In this document: positions 8,735 through 15,635 of the stretch, one piece after another
Position numbering within the stretch: the first letter of the stretch is position 1
How the letters are laid out: each line of letters opens with the position of its first letter
Assembly: GCA_002393725.1 (NCBI GenBank)
Contig: DGTJ01000056.1
Coordinates: forward strand, 53,103-79,769
Length of the DNA: 26,667 bases
Direction: 5' to 3'
Origin: Prevotella sp. UBA4339
GTDB lineage: Bacteria; Bacteroidota; Bacteroidia; Bacteroidales; Bacteroidaceae
The notes under the pieces: generated by a model
What the model was told of the DNA's origin: nothing
Seen by the model: only the letters and a program-made list of their open reading frames with translations
Database searches by the model: none
Position numbers and translations under genes: made by a program

Positions 8735-10048
8735 ATGGTAAAAAGATTGTTATTGATTCTTGCAGTGCTCGCTATGAGCCAGCTTATTGGTGCACAGACA
8801 GGCAACCTCTTCGTAGAGTTGGGCTATAGTCCTGCTCAGGTCGATGCAAAGGTGAAAGAGGTGTTTAATGACGTGTTCTGCGGCCCTAATAAGGTCTACT
8901 TCGAGGTAGGCGACACGCTGGGCTATATCTCTGACATTAAGAACCACGATGTGCGCACTGAGGGAATGTCCTACGGTATGATGATTGCCGTACAGCTCGA
9001 CAAGAAAGATATCTTCGACCGCATCTGGCGCTGGAGCAAGAAGTACATGCAGCATCAGAGCGGCTCTCGCGAGGGCTATTTCGCCTGGAGCTGCAAGACT
9101 GACGGCACGCGCAATGCCGAAGGTGCTGCCAGCGATGGGGAGCTGTACTTTATCACCTCGCTGCTCTTCGCCTCCAACCGCTGGGGCAATGATTCCGGCA
9201 TCAACTACAAGGCAGAGGCACAGCATATCCTCGACTGCATCATGCCTCGCGAGTACACCCCAGAGCCCAGGCCCGGCTTCGGAGGCTTTGGCCCCCAGCA
9301 GCAGGGACCGCAGAAAATCTTCCTCATCGATCCCGAAACCAAGCTCATCGCCTTTACTCCTGATGGCTTCGGACAGCGATTCACCGATCCATCCTATCAT
9401 ATCCCCGCATTCTACGAGGTATGGGCACAGTGGGCTGACGACGGGCGCTCTGACTTCTGGAGGGAATGTGCAGCGAAGAGCCGTGAGTTCCTCCATAAAT
9501 GCATAAACGAGAAGACGGGCCTTAATGCCGATATGTGCCAGTATGACGGTTCGGAGATGCAGATGCCACGATTCCCGGGTATGCCCCAGCGCCCTGAAGG
9601 TGCTGCCCCGAGGCGTAACGGTAACAACAACTTCCGCTATGACTCCTGGCGAGTGCCTATGAACATCACTCTCGACTACAGATGGAGCGGAGCTGATGCC
9701 GAGTGGCAGCAGAAGTATGGTGAGAAGATACAGAACTTCTTCTATTCCCAGGGCATAAACGATTTCGTCGACCAGTATCGCACAGACGGCACCCTTCCTG
9801 AGGGCAATGAGATACTGCGGGCTGGTGGCAGTGAGCCTAAGCTGCGCCACAGTATCGGACTCGTGGCTACCTTAGCTGCTGCTTCAATACTTAGCAAGGA
9901 TGCCAGACGCAAGGAGTTTGTTGATGCTCTCTGGAATGCTAAGCACGAGCCTTTCGAGGATGGATATTTCGATGCTTATTACGACGGGCTGCTCCGTCTT
10001 TTCGCCTTCATGCACCTAAGCGGAAACTATCGTTTAATTAAGCCGTAG
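8735..10048 (+). CDS. GH8 reducing-end xylose-releasing exo-oligoxylanase (Rex type)
   Basis: This is a 437-residue protein with signal peptide MVKRLLLILAVLAMSQLIGAQ. The (alpha/alpha)6 GH8 fold is indicated by DVRTEGMSYGMMIAVQL (72-88, E76 as likely acid), GAASDGELYF (130-139) and RYDSWRVPMN (301-310, D303 as likely base). LRHSIGL at 370-376 holds a histidine in the region that restricts Rex enzymes to the reducing end of xylo-oligosaccharides. The protein therefore more likely trims xylose from short xylans than cuts long chains. Two low-complexity inserts are unusual: EPRPGFGGFGPQQQGPQ (about 177-193) and PRFPGMPQRPEGAAPRRNG (about 278-296). It is the last gene before a strong hairpin. Confidence 0.85.
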   Translation: MVKRLLLILAVLAMSQLIGAQTGNLFVELGYSPAQVDAKVKEVFNDVFCGPNKVYFEVGDTLGYISDIKNHDVRTEGMSYGMMIAVQLDKKDIFDRIWRWSKKYMQHQSGSREGYFAWSCKTDGTRNAEGAASDGELYFITSLLFASNRWGNDSGINYKAEAQHILDCIMPREYTPEPRPGFGGFGPQQQGPQKIFLIDPETKLIAFTPDGFGQRFTDPSYHIPAFYEVWAQWADDGRSDFWRECAAKSREFLHKCINEKTGLNADMCQYDGSEMQMPRFPGMPQRPEGAAPRRNGNNNFRYDSWRVPMNITLDYRWSGADAEWQQKYGEKIQNFFYSQGINDFVDQYRTDGTLPEGNEILRAGGSEPKLRHSIGLVATLAAASILSKDARRKEFVDALWNAKHEPFEDGYFDAYYDGLLRLFAFMHLSGNYRLIKP

Positions 10049-10067
10049 GTAAATAGTTTACCGGGAA

Positions 10068-10130
10068 TAACGCAGAGTTTGCGAAATGTAACATTAATGT
10101 AGGTGTTACACTTTTGCAAACTCTGCGTTA
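10068..10130 (+). terminator. Long hairpin after the GH8 gene
   Basis: An inverted repeat spans 10068-10093 and 10104-10130. The outer 15 bp (TAACGCAGAGTTTGC and its complement) pair perfectly, and a few mismatches lie inside. It begins 20 nt after the GH8 stop and is followed by CTTTTGG, a short U-run. It probably ends or attenuates GH43-GH3-GH8 transcription before susC. Confidence 0.65.
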
Positions 10131-10163
10131 CTTTTGGTAAAGTGACTAAACAATAAAAAGTAA

Positions 10164-10171
10164 TATCTTTG
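10164..10171 (+). promoter_or_regulatory. -7 promoter box upstream of susC
   Basis: TATCTTTG matches TAnnTTTG and lies 46 nt before the susC start codon. No -33 box is seen at the usual 19-21 nt; a TTTG at 10133-10136 is 27 nt away. With the hairpin just upstream, this supports a separate susCD transcript. Confidence 0.45.
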
Positions 10172-10217
10172 CAGCAGAAAACTTTATTATCAATTATCTA
10201 ACTAAATTAAAAAAAGT

Positions 10218-13200
10218 ATGTTAAATTTTAAATCACTGCAAAAGCCGTTAATGGCATTGTTCCTGCTCTGTTTGTTCCCAATGGGAGCACTGGCTCAGAG
10301 CCTCGTTAAAGGAACGGTGAAAGACGTGGATGGCGAATCGATCATTGGTGCCAGTGTAAAGATTCAGGGCACCAAGACGGGCGTTATCACTGACTTCAAT
10401 GGTAACTTCAGTATTCAGGCAGACAACAATGCCACTCTGGTTATCTCTTACATCGGCTATACCACTGAAGTAGTAAAGGTGGCAGGCCGCAACAATCTTT
10501 CTATTACTCTTAGGGAAGACGCACACGCGCTGAGCGATGTTGTCGTTATCGGTTATGGCGTACAGAAGAAGAGCGACCTGACAGGATCAGTAGCATCAGT
10601 AAAGGCTGAAGACCTCCAGAACCGCTCTACCACCGATGCTGCTGCTGCTCTGCAGGGTAAGGCTTCGGGTGTGCAGGTGCTGAACGGTTCAGGTAAGCCT
10701 GGACAGGGGGCAAGCATCAGAGTCCGTGGTTATTCTTCTAACTCAGACAAAATTGGCCCGCTGCTTATCGTCGACGGTCTTCAGGTGTCAAGCATCCAGT
10801 ACCTCGATCCTTCGATGATTGAGTCGATGGAGGTGCTGAAGGACGCTGCTTCGGCTGCCATCTACGGTGCTGAGGCTGGTAATGGTGTCGTACTTATCAC
10901 TACTAAGAATGGTAGCAAGGGTAAGGGCAGTATCAACTATACCGCCAAGTTCACCAATCAGTCACTCGGTCATGTAGGCAAGCTCTTGAATGCTTCTCAG
11001 TTTATCGACTGGATGGGCATGCAGCTTGGCGAGAGCAGGGTGAGCGGCGATATGAACGATGCTGAGAAGGCATACGGCTGGAATCGTAACACCAATACCG
11101 ACTGGATGGATGAGTACTTCGAAAACACCTGGGCTCAGCAGCATACGCTGACCTTCGAGGGTGGTAACGATCGCGGTTCTTACTTCTTGAGCACAAGCTA
11201 CGTCAATCAGGACGGTATCGTAAAAGGCAACAAGGATAAGTATGAGCGCCTGACAGCACAGATCAATGCCGACTATAAGATTAAGGACTGGCTGAAGGTA
11301 GGTACAAACACCTCTATCGAGAAATGGTCTTCACGCGGAGTGTCAGAGAACGGATACGGCTCTTCTTTCGAGATGCTGCTGCTCATCGACCCGCTGACTC
11401 CTCTCTACTGGACAAGTCCTAACCAGATGCTCGGTGACTATAAGAACTACTATCAGGAGGGTCTGGCTGGCAACTCCAACTATACTCTCTTCGGTGATGA
11501 GAACGGCTACTATGCCACATCTTATTTCAACCAGCGCCTTGCAGGAGGTAACCCGTTCTCGCAGCGCGACCGCTCTTGCGCAAAGAATGACGGTGTCAAT
11601 GTAAATGGTGTCGCATTCATGAACATCACTCCTATCAAGCAGGTTACCTTCACATCACGATTCGGCTATCGACTCTCATTCTCAAACAGCTCCGACTGGC
11701 AGTTCCCATACTATGTGAACGGTCAGACCAAGGGCGACAACTACCTTATCAACGGCCAGAGCAGCAACTCTACCTGGTATCAGTGGGAGAACTTCATCAA
11801 CTACAATCAGGACTTCGGTAAGCACAACGTAGGTGCGATGGCCGGTATGTCGTATCGCCAGTCAGACTCTAACTACGTGAGAGGCGAGGCATCAGGCCCC
11901 GACATCCTCACTGCCTATGAGTCAAACTATATCTACCTCAACAGTATCAACGGTAACTCCAATACCACAAAGACCATCAAGGGTCTTCCCGGAACTACCC
12001 GCGCACTCTCTTATTTCGGACGTCTGCTCTACAGCTACGACAATCGATACAGCGTACAGGCTAACTTCCGTGCCGATGCATTCGACTCTTCGAAGCTGTC
12101 AAAGGACAAGCGCTGGGGTCACTTCTTCTCTGCATCTGCAGGATGGACATTCTCTAACGAGAAGTTCTTCCAGGACAACATCGACCCGAGTATCATCTCT
12201 TTCGGTAAGATCAGAGCTTCTTGGGGTACTAACGGTAACGTAAACGTGCTGCACGACTATTCATACACAGCAGGTATCCCTCTCAACAGCCAGATCTACA
12301 ACTATGGTCCTACAGAGGCTGTCACATACGGTTCTATGCCTAACGGTATTGCCAACCCCGACCTTACTTGGGAGAAGTCAGAGCAGATCGACCTCGGTCT
12401 TGACCTCCGCTTCCTCAACGATCGCCTCGCGCTCGGTATCGACTGGTATAAGAAGACCACAAAGGATCTGCTCGTTCCGGCTCCTGTGATGCCTGAGTCA
12501 GGTGCATCCACAATGACTATCAATGCCGGAAAGGTGCGCAACAGCGGTGTTGAGTTTGAACTCTCTTGGAAAGACAATATCGGTGACTTCAGATATAGTG
12601 TATCTGCCAATCTGGCTACACTCAGCAACAAGGTTACATACCTTGATCCTTCTATCGAGCGCCTGCAGGGTGGTACAGTCGACGGTGCCAGCCCAGAAGT
12701 TGTTGCATGCTTCTTCGAGGAGGGTGAGCCTCTGTGGTACATGCGTGGTTACAAGTATGCCGGACGTGCAGACGACGGTACAGCTCTCTACTATACAAAG
12801 GACGGCAAGACTACCAACGACCCGCAGGCTGATGACATGACCAACGTGGGTTGCGGACTGCCAAAGGTGACCTATGGTATCACTCTTAATGCAGAGTACA
12901 AGGGCTTCGACCTTACAGTCTTCGGTGCTGGTCAGGGCGGTAACGATGTCTACTACGGACTCTATCGTACGGGCTACAACAATATCGCCAAGGGTGTCTA
13001 CGATGACTTCAAGTCTGACAAGCTTCCAACGGCAGCAAGTGTAGCCGGTAGCGGTACATTCTGGCGCTCTTCAGCTATGGTCTACAGCGGAGCATTCTTC
13101 AAGCTCAAGCAGATCCAGCTCGGCTATACACTGCCTAAGGCCATCACACAGAAGGCCTTCATAGAGAATCTGCGGCTGTACGTTTCACTCGACGACTTCT

Positions 13201-13328
13201 TCACATTCACTTCTTATCCTGGCCTCGATCCAGAGACTACCACTCAGGGCTTCAACTGCCCAGGTCTCGACAAGGGTGCTTATCCTACGATGAAGAAGAT
13301 GGTTCTCGGCTTAAGTGTTACATTCTAA
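10218..13328 (+). CDS. susC: SusC-like TonB-dependent outer-membrane receptor
   Basis: This is a 1036-residue outer-membrane protein with a signal peptide ending near residue 26 (GALAQ). A carboxypeptidase-regulatory-like domain covers about 29-100 (VKGTVKDVDGESIIGASVKI). It is followed by a TonB-box-like stretch SDVVVIGYG (106-114). The plug domain includes SIRVRGYSS and LLIVDGLQV and ends around NGVVLITTKNG. The rest is the 22-strand barrel, finishing in GLSVTF with a terminal Phe as in many outer-membrane proteins. SusC proteins import oligosaccharides in partnership with the SusD lipoprotein encoded 28 nt downstream. The neighbouring xylan-type enzymes suggest xylo- or arabinoxylo-oligosaccharides as the ligand. 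That ligand is inferred from context only. The symbol susC is used for the family. Confidence 0.9.
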   Translation: MLNFKSLQKPLMALFLLCLFPMGALAQSLVKGTVKDVDGESIIGASVKIQGTKTGVITDFNGNFSIQADNNATLVISYIGYTTEVVKVAGRNNLSITLREDAHALSDVVVIGYGVQKKSDLTGSVASVKAEDLQNRSTTDAAAALQGKASGVQVLNGSGKPGQGASIRVRGYSSNSDKIGPLLIVDGLQVSSIQYLDPSMIESMEVLKDAASAAIYGAEAGNGVVLITTKNGSKGKGSINYTAKFTNQSLGHVGKLLNASQFIDWMGMQLGESRVSGDMNDAEKAYGWNRNTNTDWMDEYFENTWAQQHTLTFEGGNDRGSYFLSTSYVNQDGIVKGNKDKYERLTAQINADYKIKDWLKVGTNTSIEKWSSRGVSENGYGSSFEMLLLIDPLTPLYWTSPNQMLGDYKNYYQEGLAGNSNYTLFGDENGYYATSYFNQRLAGGNPFSQRDRSCAKNDGVNVNGVAFMNITPIKQVTFTSRFGYRLSFSNSSDWQFPYYVNGQTKGDNYLINGQSSNSTWYQWENFINYNQDFGKHNVGAMAGMSYRQSDSNYVRGEASGPDILTAYESNYIYLNSINGNSNTTKTIKGLPGTTRALSYFGRLLYSYDNRYSVQANFRADAFDSSKLSKDKRWGHFFSASAGWTFSNEKFFQDNIDPSIISFGKIRASWGTNGNVNVLHDYSYTAGIPLNSQIYNYGPTEAVTYGSMPNGIANPDLTWEKSEQIDLGLDLRFLNDRLALGIDWYKKTTKDLLVPAPVMPESGASTMTINAGKVRNSGVEFELSWKDNIGDFRYSVSANLATLSNKVTYLDPSIERLQGGTVDGASPEVVACFFEEGEPLWYMRGYKYAGRADDGTALYYTKDGKTTNDPQADDMTNVGCGLPKVTYGITLNAEYKGFDLTVFGAGQGGNDVYYGLYRTGYNNIAKGVYDDFKSDKLPTAASVAGSGTFWRSSAMVYSGAFFKLKQIQLGYTLPKAITQKAFIENLRLYVSLDDFFTFTSYPGLDPETTTQGFNCPGLDKGAYPTMKKMVLGLSVTF

Positions 13329-13356
13329 TTTAGTTTTTTTAAAATCGGATAGAAAT

Positions 13357-15081
13357 ATGAAAAAGATATTATTTTCTGTAGCATTGCTTTCTGCAGGCAT
13401 GATTCTCTCTTCATGCGAAGACAGACTTGACGTTGAGCAGAAGGCGACAAGTAGCACGGGCAATTTCTATAAGACGGATGCTGATGCCAAGTCGGCCGTT
13501 ACTGCCATGTATGCTACTTATAGTAATGAGATAGGCGGTAATGAGGGCATCTGGAATGCATATATCATGGGTCTGAACTACTCTGCCGACGATGTGTTTG
13601 CTGCCGGAGGTGACAGAAACGACCATGCAGACTTCCGCGTGCTCAACGAGATGCGATATGATCCGAGTTCTGCTCCTATCAAGCAGCTCTACAACCACAT
13701 CTATAAGTCCATCTATTCGGCCAACCTCGTGATCACCTATTTTGGCGAGACTGCCGACACACAGGTCAAGAAGCAGGCTGTGGCTGAGGCAAGGGTGATG
13801 CGTGCCTGGGCTCACATGCTCGCTGCACAGGTGTACTACCAGCCGCCATTGATCGATCATTTGATTACTACCGAGAAGCCTACCAATGCCGAGTCGCAGA
13901 AGGCCATCTTCGACTGGTGCGTAAAGGAGTGTGAAGAGGCTATGAGCGACCTTGCAGAGCGCAAGGGCCCGAATGATAAGGAAGGCGCATGGTATGCCAC
14001 AAAGGGCTTCGCTCAGTTCGTTGGAGGTAAGGCTGCCCTCTTCGCTGGCGACAATGCCAAGGCTGCCAGCATGCTGAAGCCTCTCGTAGAGTCTCCAAAC
14101 TATGCTCTCGTTCCTGGTGAGCGCTTCCGCGACCTCTTCCACGTAGAGGGCGACGGCTGCGAGGAGAAGATTTTCGAGTTCAACTATATCACAAATACTG
14201 CAGCTTCAGGAGGCAATGCTCCTTGGAGCCCAAGCAACAACAGAGGCCGCTGGATGGTTGCCAACGTGCTCAACTGGCGTGGTGATGATATCGTAGGCGG
14301 TGGTAAGAACCCACAGATCTGCTCTACTGGCGGATGGGGCGGTGGCTCTATCAATCAAGATTTTGCCCACAAGATGCTCGACAATGATGGCGACAGCTAT
14401 CGTCGTAAGGCTACATTCCTCACTTCCGACGAGTTCTTCTACGATGAGAAGCTCTGCGGCTGGCGCAGCGATGCTACCTGCAAGACCCGTGCAGAGAAGG
14501 AGTTCGACCCTGAGCGTGGTATCCGCAAGGAGGCTGGCTCATTCTCACGCAGCGACGTGATGGAGGTTAAGATGATGATGCATCCTAACGATGCAGGACT
14601 GGCAGTGGGCGACAACTGTAACCAGACCAATCTGTGTCTCGCTCGTCTTGCTGAGGCTTATCTGCTCTACGCTGAGGCTTGTCTGACAACTAATCCTGCT
14701 GAGGCTAAGAAGTATATCAACAAGATTCAGGTGCGTGCCGGCTCAAAGACCATCTCTGAGAATGTAGACCTTCAGGTGCTTCAGGACGAGAAGGAGTATG
14801 AGCTATGGTTCGAGGGCTGCCGCTGGTTCGACATCGTGCGCTGGGGCATTGCCAAGCAGTGCTACGACAAGGTGCTCGACAATATTCCTCTCCAGTGGGA
14901 CGAGTACTGGACTTCGGGCGGCACAAAGCCTCACAAGCTCTATTACAAGGTTCACCATCCGTTTGCAGAGGCTGGCATACATCTTGAGTTCGTGGCTGGC
15001 AAGCACGAGTACTGGCCGATTCCACAGAGCACGATCGAGGTCAACGATCAGATGCATCAGGTGCGCGGTTGGGCTAACTAA
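13357..15081 (+). CDS. susD: SusD/RagB-family surface glycan-binding lipoprotein
   Basis: The protein has 574 residues from MKKILFSVALLSAGMILSSC. An in-frame start at 13315 lies inside the end of susC, so the ATG at 13357 is preferred because it begins a proper signal. The lipobox is LSSC with Cys20, followed by EDRLD, which fits the acidic surface-export signal of Bacteroidota lipoproteins. Typical SusD features are the N-terminal TTSTGNFYKTDADA-type segment, the helical TPR-like region (AEARVMRAWAHMLAAQVYYQ) and the C-terminal LQDEKEYELWFEGCRWFDIVRWG. It would hold oligosaccharides on the SusC lid. A terminator follows within about 20 nt, and no SusE-like gene comes after it. Confidence 0.92.
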   Translation: MKKILFSVALLSAGMILSSCEDRLDVEQKATSSTGNFYKTDADAKSAVTAMYATYSNEIGGNEGIWNAYIMGLNYSADDVFAAGGDRNDHADFRVLNEMRYDPSSAPIKQLYNHIYKSIYSANLVITYFGETADTQVKKQAVAEARVMRAWAHMLAAQVYYQPPLIDHLITTEKPTNAESQKAIFDWCVKECEEAMSDLAERKGPNDKEGAWYATKGFAQFVGGKAALFAGDNAKAASMLKPLVESPNYALVPGERFRDLFHVEGDGCEEKIFEFNYITNTAASGGNAPWSPSNNRGRWMVANVLNWRGDDIVGGGKNPQICSTGGWGGGSINQDFAHKMLDNDGDSYRRKATFLTSDEFFYDEKLCGWRSDATCKTRAEKEFDPERGIRKEAGSFSRSDVMEVKMMMHPNDAGLAVGDNCNQTNLCLARLAEAYLLYAEACLTTNPAEAKKYINKIQVRAGSKTISENVDLQVLQDEKEYELWFEGCRWFDIVRWGIAKQCYDKVLDNIPLQWDEYWTSGGTKPHKLYYKVHHPFAEAGIHLEFVAGKHEYWPIPQSTIEVNDQMHQVRGWAN

Positions 15082-15101
15082 GATGACCTTTTAAATAAAT
15101 T

Positions 15102-15144
15102 AAGACCTCACAGAGTGGATGTGACACTTTGTGAGGTCTTTCTT
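15102..15144 (+). terminator. Rho-independent terminator after susD
   Basis: AAGACCTCACAGAGT (15102-15116) pairs with ACTTTGTGAGGTCTT (15126-15140) through 15 bp including one G-U pair, with a 9-nt loop. The stem is followed by TTTCTT. The site is 20 nt after the susD stop. Confidence 0.8.
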
Positions 15145-15195
15145 ATGGCGTGTACTTGAAAGTCCTCATTCAATAAATGCCACCTATTTGGCAAT

Positions 15196-15227
15196 AAGTG
15201 GCACTTATCGCGCGATAAGTGCCACTT
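15196..15227. repeat. Perfect 32-bp palindrome
   Basis: The half-site AAGTGGCACTTATCGC at 15196-15211 is followed at once by its exact complement at 15212-15227. It has no loop and no U-run after it, so it is not a typical terminator. A smaller related stem, TGCCA/TGGCA, flanks it at 15178-15193. Confidence 0.85.
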
Positions 15228-15264
15228 GCTTAAGAGAATGTCACAACTTTGCAGCTCGATAGTA

Positions 15265-15352
15265 ACGAGCCGTAACATCATCGGGCACGAGCCGTAATGT
15301 CGTTAAGCACGAGCCGTAATGTCGTTAAGTACGAGCCGTAATGCCGTTAATT
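15265..15352. repeat. Four 22-bp tandem repeats
   Basis: Copies start at 15265, 15287, 15309 and 15331 with constant 22-bp spacing. Each opens with ACGAGCCGTAA; copies 2 and 3 continue TGTCGTTAAG, copy 4 reads TGCCGTTAAT and copy 1 is most diverged (CATCATCGGG). The unit is directly tandem with no spacers. It sits 284 bp before the next gene. Confidence 0.85.
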
Positions 15353-15568
15353 GCCCTTTTCATCCACTGCATCAACATAGATGGCGCGTAGCATTAATTT
15401 CCTCCTTTTCTGTATATATATAAATAAGGTGTACGCAACTGGAGCGGTTTTGAAGCTGAATCATGGGAAAATTTGTATGAAATGGGCTATTCTGTAGAAG
15501 TTTTTCAATTTTACGGCGTATTTAATGATTATTAACTAATAATTCTGCTGTCGCATTATTATTTTTCA

Positions 15569-15576
15569 TAAATTTG
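15569..15576 (+). promoter_or_regulatory. Possible -7 box of the LruC-type gene
   Basis: TAAATTTG matches TAnnTTTG and lies 59 nt before the start codon at 15636. No clear -33 element was found, so this rests on one box only. Confidence 0.35.
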
Positions 15577-15635
15577 CAAACGCGATATGTATATAGGATA
15601 AATTTACTTTAGTATTAATCAATTGTAACTTAATC

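Larger units (their letters stand above)
15082..15635. other. 554-bp intergenic region with repeats upstream of the LruC-type gene
   Basis: No convincing gene was found here. From left to right it holds a terminator for susCD, a 32-bp perfect palindrome, four 22-bp tandem repeats and an AT-rich leader with one possible -7 box. The last roughly 250 bp (15361-15600) show no other recognised structure. Confidence 0.7.

Noticed and set aside
8750..9850. Long open frame of 366 codons on the minus strand opposite the GH8 gene
   Set aside because: It lies wholly antisense to a gene with clear GH8 motifs, and its translation has no recognisable domain. The length follows from codon use on the other strand.
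15265..15352. CRISPR array
   Set aside because: The 22-bp units are directly adjacent without spacers, and no cas gene is nearby.
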